The notes under the pieces were generated by a model, which saw nothing but the letters and a program-made list of their open reading frames with translations, made no database searches and was not told the origin of the DNA. From an uncultured Treponema sp. (GTDB lineage: Bacteria; Spirochaetota; Spirochaetia; Treponematales; Treponemataceae): a stretch of 64,000 nt of DNA. Below, in pieces: positions 1 through 8,950 of this stretch. Positions within the stretch are counted from its first letter, which is position 1. The number at the start of each line of letters is the position of its first letter. The position numbers and the translations under genes are program-made. The DNA lies in the NCBI GenBank assembly GCA_946410085.1, contig CAMJZA010000004.1, positions 1-64,000 on the forward strand, read 5' to 3'.

Positions 1-709
1 TGCCGTTCAGGTAGCGGTCGGTCAGGAGGCCCTGCGCGAGGGGGCTGAAGATGATGAGGCCCTTGCCTGCCGTCCGTGCCGCTTCCAGCAGGCCGTTCCG
101 TTCGATCGTGCGGTCGAATATGGAATAGCGGTTCTGGTTGATGACGAAGGGGCAGTTGAGTTTTTCCAGGATTGCCGCCGCTTTCTGCATGGTCGGCCCG
201 TCGTAGTTGGAAATGCCGGCGTAGAGGGCCTTGCCGGACTTGACGGCTTGGTCCAGGGCGCCCATCGTCTCTTCGAGGGGGGTGTCGGGGTCCATCCGGT
301 GGTGGTAGAAGATGTCCACGTAGTCCAGCCCCAGGCGCGAGAGGCTCTGGTCCAGGCTTGCGAGCAGGTACTTCCTGCTGCCCCAGTTGCCGTAGGGACC
401 GGGCCACATGTCATAGCCCGCCTTCGTGCTGATGATCAGCTCATCGCGGTAGCCTGCCAGGTCTTCCCGCAGGATGCGGCCGAAGTTCTTTTCGGCGCTG
501 CCCGCCGCGGGCCCGTAGTTGTTTGCAAGGTCAAAGTGCGTTATGCCCGAGTCAAAGGCGGTGCATACGATGTCCTGCATCGTTGCATAGACGCCGCTGT
601 CGCCGAAGTTGTGCCAGAGGCCCAGGGAAACCGCCGGAAGCATGAGGCCGCTCCTGCCGCATCTCCGGTAGGGGATTGAGTCGTATCGTTTTTCTGAGGC
701 TGTGTACAT
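1..709 (-). CDS. yghZ: Aldo/keto reductase, YghZ/GPR type (3' end beyond window)
   Basis: NADPH-dependent aldo/keto reductase of the YghZ family, which reduces small aldehydes such as L-glyceraldehyde 3-phosphate in the cytoplasm. The minus-strand frame reads MYTASEKRYDSIPYRRCGRS at the N-terminus, followed by SLGLWHNFGD, FDLANNYGP, ISTKAGYDMW and YVDIFYHH. These are hallmarks of the subfamily and include the catalytic Asp/Tyr region. The C-terminal third lies off the window edge, after the TDRYLNG motif. The ORF track does not list this frame because it is open at the edge; its 22..414 entry is a shadow. The start at 709 is chosen because family homology begins there. Subfamily is confident; substrate is not. 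Confidence 0.93.
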   Translation of the reverse strand, partial: MYTASEKRYDSIPYRRCGRSGLMLPAVSLGLWHNFGDSGVYATMQDIVCTAFDSGITHFDLANNYGPAAGSAEKNFGRILREDLAGYRDELIISTKAGYDMWPGPYGNWGSRKYLLASLDQSLSRLGLDYVDIFYHHRMDPDTPLEETMGALDQAVKSGKALYAGISNYDGPTMQKAAAILEKLNCPFVINQNRYSIFDRTIERNGLLEAARTAGKGLIIFSPLAQGLLTDRYLNG

Positions 710-715
710 GCCTTG

Positions 716-745
716 AGTATAAAGGAGGGACGGCGGGCTGTGCAA
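716..745 (-). promoter_or_regulatory. Promoter of the aldo/keto reductase, -10 box next to the start codon
   Basis: On the minus strand TTGCAC and TATACT are separated by 18 nt, and TATACT ends 6 nt before the ATG at 709. There is almost no room for a leader, so the mRNA is predicted to be leaderless or nearly so. Confidence 0.55.
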
Positions 746-748
746 GGG

Positions 749-827
749 GGCGGCCGCCGGACAGGGGAGGGCCACAGGACTGGTCAAGGGGGGGACGCAT
801 TCGCTTGAGGCGGCCGCCGGACAGGGG
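749..827. repeat. Two direct copies of a 19-bp GC-rich sequence
   Basis: The sequence GGCGGCCGCCGGACAGGGG occurs at 749-767 and again at 809-827, exactly 60 bp apart, in the spacer between the divergent reductase and first receptor gene. Each copy contains the palindrome GGCGGCCGCC. Function is unknown; it could be a regulator-binding pair. Confidence 0.6.
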
Positions 828-856
828 CCGGAGCAGTCGGGGCGGCGATTTTACGC

Positions 857-884
857 TTGCATTTTTGCTATTTTATGCTACAAT
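857..884 (+). promoter_or_regulatory. Promoter of the first receptor gene
   Basis: TTGCAT at 857-862 and TACAAT at 879-884 are separated by 16 nt. The -10 box ends 9 nt before the ATG at 894. The AAAGGA between them would be at most partly transcribed, so initiation is probably leaderless. Confidence 0.6.
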
Positions 885-893
885 AAAGGAATT

Positions 894-2453
894 ATGGAAC
901 GGATTGGGTCAGACAGGGAGCTTCCTGACGGGAATGCCTTTCGCTTTTTCGTTATGCTTATTTTCCCCTCGACCTACTTCGGGGTCTTCTTTCTCCGGGT
1001 GTTCCATTACGGCTTCATCTATCAGCGGCCGTCTGCAATCATTTTTGAGTGCATTCCGACCGTCAGCATAACCTTCTTCCTTATACTGGGCTGCATTCTG
1101 GTGGAACGGCCCATCCTCCGCCGCTTCGAGGCGGTTATTGCCAGGGGGCGGAAGGACCGGTCCTCGCTGACGGAAGCGGACATTGCCGACTGCATGACCT
1201 GCTACCGGAAGTTCGATGTTGCCATCGCGGCGGGGGACGCAATCGGCTTCCTGCTGGGGGCGGGGTCCACGGCAATCATTGAAGCCGCCAAGGGGCTGGC
1301 CCCCTTTGATCCGCTTACCTTTTGCCTTATAGAACTGCAGAGCGTGGGCGTCGGTTTCCTGTGCTATACGATAAACGTGTTCCTCGTAAAAAAGCTGCTC
1401 ATGACGCGCCTGATGCGCGGAGTCGGGATTACCGTCAGCGACAACCTCTCCCGGACCCTCAACATCTCCGTCATAACCTGTATATACCTGTCCGTCATGA
1501 ATATGGCGACCGTGCCCTACGGCCTGCTCAAGAATCCCCCGGAAGACGGCTTTTCCCGCTTTGTGCTCTACTTTGTCATCGGGGCGGCCCTGAACTTCCT
1601 CGTGTGCTCTGCTGCCTTCTCCCTCCTCATCAAGCGGATTCAGAGCACGGAACAGAAGATAAGCAGGGATCTGTTCAAGGAGACCCAGAGCCTTGCCGTT
1701 GCAACCAAGGAGTCGGATGCGGCGAGCCATGACCAGTCGGCTGCCGTCAAGGAAATTGTCGCGACGATGCAGGATTCCACGGAACTTGCGGGCAACATCA
1801 GCGAGAAGGTCCGGCAGGTGACCGGCCTTGCGGAAAAGTCCCGCGATGCGGTCATGTCGGGCAGGGAGGCCCTGCAGAATAATGTGGACGAGCTGCTCAG
1901 GATAAAGGAGATGAACAAGCTCACGATAGAGGGGATCCGGGAGCTGAACAAGAAGATAGCCGGCATCTGGGATGTGGTGTCCATCATCAACGTCGTTGCC
2001 GACCAGACCAAGATCATCGCATTCAACGCGGAACTGGAGGCGAGTTCCTCCGGCGAGGCGGGCAAGAACTTCCACATTGTTGCGACGGAAATCCGCCGTC
2101 TGTCCGATAATATTATTGATAGTATCAGGGAAATAAAGGACTGCATTGACGAAATACAGAAGGCTTCCGACACGCTCATACTGGACAGCGAGAAGGGGAC
2201 GAGCCAGATTGATTCCGGCTACATGAGTGCGAAGAGCCTGGAAAGCGGCTTTGAGAGCATCATGCAGTCTTCGGAGGATACGGCGGGCAGTACCCGCGAG
2301 ATACTGGAATACGTCAGCCAGCTTTCGGGGTCGAGCGAGCAGATACTGCTTACGCTCAGGCAGATTGCGGACGGCATAGAGAATTTTTCAAGTTTTACGG
2401 CGAACATTTCCTCTTCGTCAGAAAACGTACGGCAGATAGCAAGCCTGTTATAA
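894..2453 (+). CDS. Methyl-accepting chemotaxis protein with multi-pass membrane sensor
   Basis: A chemoreceptor of about 519 residues. The first roughly 245 residues contain about six hydrophobic segments with only short loops, so the sensor is membrane-embedded rather than a periplasmic Cache domain. No HAMP domain is visible. The rest is a coiled-coil signalling domain whose hairpin tip reads VADQTKIIAFNAELEASSSGE instead of the usual QTNLLALNAAIEAARAGE. The segment after the tip (LSDNIIDSIREIK) matches the receptor module at 19454 more closely than the other receptors here. It is first in the cluster with its own promoter. Ligand unknown; membrane potential, lipid or a small hydrophobic molecule are possible. 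Confidence 0.9.
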   Translation: MERIGSDRELPDGNAFRFFVMLIFPSTYFGVFFLRVFHYGFIYQRPSAIIFECIPTVSITFFLILGCILVERPILRRFEAVIARGRKDRSSLTEADIADCMTCYRKFDVAIAAGDAIGFLLGAGSTAIIEAAKGLAPFDPLTFCLIELQSVGVGFLCYTINVFLVKKLLMTRLMRGVGITVSDNLSRTLNISVITCIYLSVMNMATVPYGLLKNPPEDGFSRFVLYFVIGAALNFLVCSAAFSLLIKRIQSTEQKISRDLFKETQSLAVATKESDAASHDQSAAVKEIVATMQDSTELAGNISEKVRQVTGLAEKSRDAVMSGREALQNNVDELLRIKEMNKLTIEGIRELNKKIAGIWDVVSIINVVADQTKIIAFNAELEASSSGEAGKNFHIVATEIRRLSDNIIDSIREIKDCIDEIQKASDTLILDSEKGTSQIDSGYMSAKSLESGFESIMQSSEDTAGSTREILEYVSQLSGSSEQILLTLRQIADGIENFSSFTANISSSSENVRQIASLL

Positions 2454-2454
2454 T
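2446..2454 (+). promoter_or_regulatory. Extended -10 box overlapping the stop codon of the upstream receptor
   Basis: TGTTATAAT at 2446-2454 contains the TAA stop of the preceding gene (2451-2453) and lies 11 nt before the ATG at 2466. No clear -35 box is visible, but the TGn extension could compensate. It may give the adenosine deaminase gene its own start point. Confidence 0.45.
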
Positions 2455-2465
2455 GGGAGCAGAGA

Positions 2466-5330
2466 ATGAAAAGTGAGGTGACCATGGCTGCGGAAGCAGG
2501 TAAGGAAGCGGACTCTGAAGGGGTAGTGACGTCAGCAGACGGCATGACGAAGCAGGAGTTTTTCCGCGCGTTCAGGGAAATTCCCAAGGCGGAGCTGCAC
2601 CTGCATCTGGAGGCGGTCATCAGCAAGGCCACCATCCGCAAGTTCTACATGCGCCGCTACCCCGGTTTGAACGAAGCCGAGGCAGACCTGGAAATTGCCA
2701 AAATCTTTAACTATTCGGACCTCAACGGCTTTATCCGGGCCTATCTGGCGGTGCAGGACCTCTACGACAGCGAGGACGACTTTGACTGCGTGTTTGCAGA
2801 CCTCAAGGACTACCTTGTCCGCAACGGGGTCTCCTACGCAGAGGTCTTTACGGCGCCGAGTGCTTTCATCAAGAAGGGCTTTGACTTCGGCAAGATGGTG
2901 GACATCTACCGCCGGAACATTCAGAAGATAAAGGCCGAGACCGGCAGGACGATCCGCATCCTCATCGATGTGTCCCGGACCTTCGGTATGGAGAACGCAC
3001 AGAAGAACCTGCAGCTTCTGCTTGCCTACCGGATTCCCGAAATCATCGGAATCGGTCTGGGCGGTTCGGAGGAAAAGGGACCCGCCAAGCTCTTCGGCAA
3101 GGTGTTTGAAAAGGCCCGGGAGAACAGCCTGTACACGGTCGCCCATGCAGGCGAGGACGTGGGGCCTGAGTCCGTCTGGGATGCAATCGACATCCTGCAT
3201 TCCGACCGGATCGGGCACGGCATTGCTTCCATGCACGACGAAAAGCTCATGAAGACCCTTGCCGAACGCAAGATTCCGCTGGAAGTAAGCCCGACGAGCA
3301 ATGTCTTTACCCGCAAGTTCGTGACCAAGCTGTCCGAGCATCCGATGAAGACCTTCTTTGACAAGGGCATCATCGTGACGCTGAACTCGGATGACCCCCT
3401 CTTCTTCGGTGTGGAGCTGCTGGACGAGTACTGGAACGCCTACACGCAGATGGGCTTCTCCCTGAACGAGCTCAAGCAGCTCATCAGGAATTCCTTCTCC
3501 GCTTCTTTCCTTGCCGAGGACCTCAAGGGTTCCTTCCTGGAGTCCGTGGAGACGGTCTGGGAAGGGCTTGCCCTGGAGCATAAAAAAAAAAGGACTTTTG
3601 AATTAGGCGCCGTCAAGCGCGCCATGCTGACCATCGGCGCGCCGGTTGCCGTCTTCTTCGTGCTCACGACGATAATCGCGGCGGAGCTGGTTTCCGGCTT
3701 TACCCGGAAGCAGACCTACGGGCTCATGGAGGAGCAGACGCAGGAGTGCGTCCTTAAGCTGGAAAAAGAGCTCGTTGCCCCGATGAAGATGACCGAGGCG
3801 ATTGCCTGGTTCTTTAAGGACGGCTTTTCCGATGACGATGAGGCAAACCGGAACGTCTTCGTCAAGATGTCCATGGCATATCCCAACCTGCCGGGCTTTT
3901 ACTGCGGGCTGACGAGCAAAAAGACCTACAGTTCGACCAACCTCGTCCTGCCCGACAGCTACGACCCCACGAGCCGGGGCTGGTACAGGGGGGCGGTCGA
4001 GCAGGGCGGCAGGATGTACTATTCCGACGTCTACCCTGACTCGCAGACGAACGAGCTGGTCATAACCCTGTCGCAGGCGGTCTACAAGTCGGGACGGCTC
4101 GACGGGGTCGTTGCCTTTGACTATACGCTGACGGAACTGCTGAACATACTGGCGGACAGCAAGGCTGACGCGGGCGATGAGTCCTTCATCCTTTCCCCGG
4201 AAGGGAAGTTTTTCATGCACGAGTCATATACCCCTGATGACAGCATGCTGGAGGTGGAAGGCGGTGCCTACCGGGACATCGCAGAAAAGATCCTGGCGGC
4301 AAAGAACGGCTTTGTCGAAGGGAAGTTCGGCAGCAGCAGGTACGTGTTCCGGGTTGCCGTCATGCCGACGACCGGCTGGTACTACGTGCTCGGCAAGCCG
4401 CTCAGCAGCGTCAACGCCTTTTCCAATAAGATGCGGCGCATCCTTTCCTTTGCCTTTTTCATCCTCTTTGTCATCATCATGACGATTACGACGCTCATCA
4501 TGAGCCGCATGCGGGCCAAGGAGCGGGGAGCGAGCGAACGGCTGCGGGATGAAACCCACAAGCTTGCCGACTCGTCCAAGCAGAACGCGGCGACCGCCCA
4601 GGACCAGTCCGCGGCAGTCAAGGAAATCGTCGCGACGATGGAAGACAACACTGCCCTGTCGGAGTCCATCTCCCGTAAGATACAGGACGTTTCCAGCGTG
4701 GCAAAGAAGACTTCCGGCGACGTTGCCGAGGGCGTGTCCTATCTGGAAGAAAACGTCCGCCACCTGCGCGAGATTTCCGCCGCAAACCGGTCGACCATCG
4801 AAGGCATAAAGGATCTGGGCGACAAGATAGAGAACATCTGGAACATCGTCACGCTCATCAACTCGGTCGCCGACCAGGCGAAGATCATCGCCTTCAATGC
4901 GGAGCTTGAGGCGTCTGCTGCAGGCGATGCGGGCAAGAACTTCCATATCGTCGCAAGCGAGATCCGCCGTCTTGCCAACGGCATCATCGACGGAACCAGG
5001 GAGATCAAGGAGCAGATCGGGGAAATCCAGCAGAGCTCCGATACCCTCATTCTGGCGAGCGAGAGCGGTACCGAGAAGATACAGCAGGGCGTGGACAACG
5101 CCAAGAGCCTTGAACTGCGCTTCGGCAGCATCAAGAACGCTTCGGAAATAACGGCGGACAGCGCGGGAGACATCACGACGATCGTCCAGCAGCAGACTGC
5201 CGCAAGCGAGCAGATGCTGATCACCCTCAAGCAGATAGCGTCCGGGGTCGAAAGCTTCAGCGGGGCGACCGAACGGATTTCCGTTGCGTCGCAGAATCTG
5301 CAGGGCATTGCGGAGGAACTTGCACGATGA
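2466..5330 (+). CDS. Adenosine deaminase fused to a dCache chemoreceptor
   Basis: One open frame of 954 residues joins two proteins. Residues 27-370 are a full-length adenosine deaminase. Zinc and catalytic motifs are intact: ELHLHLE near 43-49, AHAGE near 226, IGHGI near 249 and NSDDP near 307. The domain would convert adenosine to inosine in the cytoplasm. It ends at a run of ten A (AAA AAA AAA AGG). The frame then continues into a transmembrane helix (about 385-407), a periplasmic dCache domain with DPTSRGWY (about 425-650), a second helix and a HAMP-less signalling domain with tip VADQAKIIAFNAELEASAAGD. ATG 2484 has the better ribosome site (GTGAGG). Fusion versus two genes with a slippage site is discussed in the findings. 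Confidence 0.85.
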   Translation: MKSEVTMAAEAGKEADSEGVVTSADGMTKQEFFRAFREIPKAELHLHLEAVISKATIRKFYMRRYPGLNEAEADLEIAKIFNYSDLNGFIRAYLAVQDLYDSEDDFDCVFADLKDYLVRNGVSYAEVFTAPSAFIKKGFDFGKMVDIYRRNIQKIKAETGRTIRILIDVSRTFGMENAQKNLQLLLAYRIPEIIGIGLGGSEEKGPAKLFGKVFEKARENSLYTVAHAGEDVGPESVWDAIDILHSDRIGHGIASMHDEKLMKTLAERKIPLEVSPTSNVFTRKFVTKLSEHPMKTFFDKGIIVTLNSDDPLFFGVELLDEYWNAYTQMGFSLNELKQLIRNSFSASFLAEDLKGSFLESVETVWEGLALEHKKKRTFELGAVKRAMLTIGAPVAVFFVLTTIIAAELVSGFTRKQTYGLMEEQTQECVLKLEKELVAPMKMTEAIAWFFKDGFSDDDEANRNVFVKMSMAYPNLPGFYCGLTSKKTYSSTNLVLPDSYDPTSRGWYRGAVEQGGRMYYSDVYPDSQTNELVITLSQAVYKSGRLDGVVAFDYTLTELLNILADSKADAGDESFILSPEGKFFMHESYTPDDSMLEVEGGAYRDIAEKILAAKNGFVEGKFGSSRYVFRVAVMPTTGWYYVLGKPLSSVNAFSNKMRRILSFAFFILFVIIMTITTLIMSRMRAKERGASERLRDETHKLADSSKQNAATAQDQSAAVKEIVATMEDNTALSESISRKIQDVSSVAKKTSGDVAEGVSYLEENVRHLREISAANRSTIEGIKDLGDKIENIWNIVTLINSVADQAKIIAFNAELEASAAGDAGKNFHIVASEIRRLANGIIDGTREIKEQIGEIQQSSDTLILASESGTEKIQQGVDNAKSLELRFGSIKNASEITADSAGDITTIVQQQTAASEQMLITLKQIASGVESFSGATERISVASQNLQGIAEELAR
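3582..3601 (+). other. A10 homopolymer at the deaminase-receptor junction, candidate slippage site
   Basis: Ten consecutive A (3582-3591) are followed by GGACTTTTGA. Frame 0 reads through into the receptor. Slipping by -1 meets TGA at 3599-3601, and slipping by +1 meets TAG at 3604-3606. The natural end of the deaminase domain coincides with this site, and the first receptor ATG in frame is at 3624. Confidence 0.6.
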
Positions 5331-7081
5331 ACAGTCAGGACAGCAAACGGCAGCGCAACAACAGAAAGCTCTTTCTCGGAGTCTTCCTCCCCCTCCTTGC
5401 GGTAACCTTCGTCGCCTGTACGGCTTTTGCCGTGCTTGCCCTGCGGATTACGAACCGCTATGTTTCCGCAGAGACTGCCCGCATTACGGGGCAGCTTGCC
5501 GACAGCATTGAGATGAAGTTCGTTCCGGCCGTCACCAACGTCGAGGACTTTGCGGTGACGGCCGCATATACTGATGACGGAGAGATCCTGAACATGGTCA
5601 TCCACATGATGGGGACTTCCATTCCCTATGCGCGGGGCATTTACTACGGAACGGGAACTTCCCGGCGGAACGGGGGCGTGTTCTATGACAGCGCAAACTG
5701 GGTGCCGCCCGAGGACTGGGATCCCTCGCAGCGCGGCTGGTATAAGGAAGCCATTGCCTGCAGGGGCGGGATAGCCTATTCGGTTCCCTACGTGGACGCG
5801 GACACGGGCCGCCTGTGTGTGGGCATTTCCCGGCATATCGTCGGGCCTTCCGGGGCGGTTACCGGGGTTGTCAGCGTGGACATCCTGCTGAACAGGCTGA
5901 CAGCGCTGATTGACGAAACAACCCCTCCTTCGGCGGGGGGCCGCATCTACATCGTGAACAATGACGGCACCTATCTGACCAATCCCGATATGTCCAGGAT
6001 AATGACCGCCAACTACTTTGACGAGTCGCCCATTCCCGTCAAGGCGGGGGACTATCTGAAAGCGGACGGGTCGGCATTTCAGGACAAGAGCCGCTACTAT
6101 GCCGCCAGCAAGATAGGCGAATCCCCCTGGTATGTCGTTGTGGAAGGTCCGCTTGCCGACTTTACCGGCCGGATCAAGCGGATCGTCTATATCTTTGAGT
6201 TTGCCCTCGTCGTCTTCTGCATTGTCTGTTCGCTCCTGAACCTGCGGAACTTCAAGGCGATGCGCCGGGGCGAACGGGAGACCGGCGAGCAGATTCTTGC
6301 CGAAACGCAGAACCTTGCGGTTGCCGCAAGGCAGAATGCCGCAACGGGTCAGGAGCAGAGCGCATCCATAAAGGAAATCGTCGCGACGATGGAAGACAAT
6401 AACGCCCTTGCGGAGAACATTTCGGTCAAGATACAGGACGTGGCCGGTGTCGCGGAAAAGACGAGCGGGGACGTTGCGGACGGGGTGAGTCACCTGGAGA
6501 AGAACGTTGCCCAGCTGCACGAGATTGCTGCCGCCAATCAGGATACGATAGACGGCATCAAGGTCCTGGGCGACAGGATAAACAACATCTGGGACATCGT
6601 GACCCTCATCAACTCGGTCGCAGACCAGGCGAAGATCATCGCCTTCAATGCGGAACTTGAGGCGTCGAGTGCAGGCGAGGCGGGCAAGAGCTTCCACATC
6701 GTCGCGACGGAAATCCGTCGCCTTGCCGACGGCATCATCGACGGCACGAAAGAGATCAAGGAGAAGATAAACGAGATCCAGCAGTCGTCCGACCGGCTCA
6801 TCATTGCGAGCGAGAGCGGGACGGAAAAGATACGCGAGGGCGTGGAGAACGCCAATGCCCTGGCGGAACGTTTCTTGAGCATACGGCATTCCTCGGAGAT
6901 GACGGCGGGCAGCGCGGGTGACATTACGTCGATCATCCGCCAGCAGGCGGCCTCGAGCGAGCAGATTCTTGCGACCCTCAGGCAGTTGGCGGCGGGCGTG
7001 GAAAGTTTTACCTCCGCGACGGAAGGCATCTCTGCTGCCTCGGAGAAGCTCAAGGACATAGCGGGACGGTTTGAAGGCTAG
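5327..7081 (+). CDS. Methyl-accepting chemotaxis protein, dCache sensor
   Basis: A receptor of 584 residues that overlaps the preceding gene by ATGA, so the two are translationally coupled. An N-terminal helix (LFLGVFLPLLAVTFVACTAF) anchors a periplasmic dCache domain of about 250 residues with DPSQRGWY and VVSVDILL motifs, typical for amino-acid or small-metabolite binding. A second helix lies near residue 290, and there is no HAMP. The coiled coil carries the variant tip VADQAKIIAFNAELEASSAGE and the tail LADGIIDGTKEIKEKINEIQ, nearly identical to the next receptors. The ligand cannot be read from the sequence. Confidence 0.9.
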   Translation: MNSQDSKRQRNNRKLFLGVFLPLLAVTFVACTAFAVLALRITNRYVSAETARITGQLADSIEMKFVPAVTNVEDFAVTAAYTDDGEILNMVIHMMGTSIPYARGIYYGTGTSRRNGGVFYDSANWVPPEDWDPSQRGWYKEAIACRGGIAYSVPYVDADTGRLCVGISRHIVGPSGAVTGVVSVDILLNRLTALIDETTPPSAGGRIYIVNNDGTYLTNPDMSRIMTANYFDESPIPVKAGDYLKADGSAFQDKSRYYAASKIGESPWYVVVEGPLADFTGRIKRIVYIFEFALVVFCIVCSLLNLRNFKAMRRGERETGEQILAETQNLAVAARQNAATGQEQSASIKEIVATMEDNNALAENISVKIQDVAGVAEKTSGDVADGVSHLEKNVAQLHEIAAANQDTIDGIKVLGDRINNIWDIVTLINSVADQAKIIAFNAELEASSAGEAGKSFHIVATEIRRLADGIIDGTKEIKEKINEIQQSSDRLIIASESGTEKIREGVENANALAERFLSIRHSSEMTAGSAGDITSIIRQQAASSEQILATLRQLAAGVESFTSATEGISAASEKLKDIAGRFEG

Positions 7082-7141
7082 CCTGCGGCGGCAGGCGAAG
7101 ACAGGCGAAGTGCAGGTGCAGTATAGAAGGAATCCAACTGT

Positions 7142-8914
7142 ATGAAGTTTACGGGTATGAAGGGTGTTTTTGGGAGAACGGACACGAGGAATGACTCAAA
7201 GATGCTCCGCCGGATTACGGCGATTATTGTCGGATCAATGACGTTCGGCATGCTGAGCGTCGTTACGCTGTCCATCATCGTGTTCAGCATCTGTTACATG
7301 CGGAACACGCAGAATTTGATCGTCCATACGGCCAATGGGGCGATGGGCATCATGAACGACTGGGCCCTGACGCTCAAGAGCCTGACTTCTTCCGCCGCCG
7401 TCCGCCCCGACCTGGTGCAGGCCGTGCGCGAGGGGGACCGGACGCAGCTGGAGGAGATCATATCATCCTTTTCGGATTCCTCCGATGTGGAACTCTTTGC
7501 ATTTACGGACCGGAACGGAGTCGTCCTGCCGGGCGGAGGCTACAGCATCGATGCAGGTACGGACATCCGGGAGCATACGGGTGTGGCGGACGCGCTGGCG
7601 GGCCGCGAGGGGCTGACCTATGAGCCGCTGGGAGACATGGGCTATGCCGTGGCCTATTCCTTTCCTGTCCGCGATTCCGACGGCAGCCTGCTGGGGGCGG
7701 CGGTTTCTGCCTATGACCTGACGACCGGTTCCTTCGTGGAGCTCATGAAAGACGGCTTTGACGTGGAATGTACGGTGTTCCACGGCGGCGAACGCATGGA
7801 AACGACGCTTGCCGTGGGAGCCGGCAGCAGGCTGGACAATACGGCCATCCTGCATGAGGTGCTGGACGAGCATAATATCTTTGTCGGCCGGAACAGGGTT
7901 GACGGCATAGCCTACCTGTCCGTGTACGAGCCGCTCAAGTCGGACCGCGGGGATGTGACCGGCATGCTGTTCATTGCGAAGAATCTTTCCGAAGTGTACG
8001 GCATTTCAAACCGGGTAATCCTCTTTGTCGTTCCCTACACCCTGCTGATGGTCATCGTTTCCGGCCTCGTCATCTCGTTTGCGATGAACAGGATGAGCAG
8101 GCGCGAGCGTTCGGTGAGCGAATCGCTGTTTTCCGAGACTGAAAAGCTTGCTGCCTCCGCCAAGCAGAACGCAGCGACTGCCCAGGACCAGACAGCCTCG
8201 GTCAAGGAAATCGTTGCGACGATGGAAGACAACAACGAGCTTTCGGAGAATATATCCCAGAAGATCAAGGACGTGTCCGGCGTGGCGGAAAAGACGAGCG
8301 GGGACGTCTCCGAAGGAGTGTCCTATCTGGCGGCGAATGTCCGCCAGCTGCACGAGATTGCCGCCGCCAACCAGAACACGATAGACGGCATTAAGTCGCT
8401 CGGCGACAAGATAAGCAACATCTGGGACATCGTAACGCTGATCAACTCGGTCGCAGACCAGGCGAAAATCATCGCCTTCAATGCGGAACTTGAGGCGTCG
8501 AGCGCGGGTGAGGCGGGCAAGAACTTCCACATCGTTGCAACGGAAATCCGCCGCCTTGCCGACGGCATCATCGACGGTACGAAAGAGATCAAGGAGAAGA
8601 TAAACGAGATCCAGCAGTCGTCCGACCGGCTCATCATTGCGAGTGAGAGCGGGACGGAAAAGATAAATGAGGGCGTAGCGGGTGCAATGGGCCTGTCCGA
8701 GCGCTTCGAGCGCATCAAGAATGCCTCGGAGGTGACGGCGACGAGCGCGGGTGCCATAACGACGATTATCCAGCAGCAGGCCGCCTCGAGTGAGCAGATG
8801 CTGCAGACCCTCAGGCAGATAGCGGGCGGAGTGGAAAGCTTCAGCGTGGCGACCGAAGCAATTTCCGTTGCATCGCAGAAGCTGCAGCTCATTGCAGAGG
8901 AACTTGCAACATAA
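7142..8914 (+). CDS. Methyl-accepting chemotaxis protein, Cache-type sensor
   Basis: A receptor of 590 residues. Two membrane segments (about residues 28-52 and 295-320) flank a periplasmic sensor. The sensor begins with a helical MNDWALTLKSL region and has a PAS-like core (VELFAFTDRNGVVLPGG, VAYSFPVRDSDGSLLGAAVSAYD), consistent with a Cache fold. No HAMP is visible. The signalling domain has the variant tip VADQAKIIAFNAELEASSAGE. A 60-bp gap separates it from the upstream receptor, with AAGGAA before the ATG. Its signalling half is almost identical in DNA to that of the 5327 gene, including long exact runs, whereas the sensors are unrelated. Confidence 0.9.
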   Translation: MKFTGMKGVFGRTDTRNDSKMLRRITAIIVGSMTFGMLSVVTLSIIVFSICYMRNTQNLIVHTANGAMGIMNDWALTLKSLTSSAAVRPDLVQAVREGDRTQLEEIISSFSDSSDVELFAFTDRNGVVLPGGGYSIDAGTDIREHTGVADALAGREGLTYEPLGDMGYAVAYSFPVRDSDGSLLGAAVSAYDLTTGSFVELMKDGFDVECTVFHGGERMETTLAVGAGSRLDNTAILHEVLDEHNIFVGRNRVDGIAYLSVYEPLKSDRGDVTGMLFIAKNLSEVYGISNRVILFVVPYTLLMVIVSGLVISFAMNRMSRRERSVSESLFSETEKLAASAKQNAATAQDQTASVKEIVATMEDNNELSENISQKIKDVSGVAEKTSGDVSEGVSYLAANVRQLHEIAAANQNTIDGIKSLGDKISNIWDIVTLINSVADQAKIIAFNAELEASSAGEAGKNFHIVATEIRRLADGIIDGTKEIKEKINEIQQSSDRLIIASESGTEKINEGVAGAMGLSERFERIKNASEVTATSAGAITTIIQQQAASSEQMLQTLRQIAGGVESFSVATEAISVASQKLQLIAEELAT

Positions 8915-8950
8915 GCGGCCCGCTTTATGTATGTGGGAAGAGGTGTGAAT

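Noticed and set aside
909-2075. Long minus-strand ORFs opposite the receptor genes (also 4739..6889, 8006..9619, 10764..13055, 15622..18186)
   Set aside because: They are mirror frames of GC-rich coding DNA; the + strand proteins have recognisable domains and the mirror products are low-complexity Arg/Gly/Pro/Val sequence.
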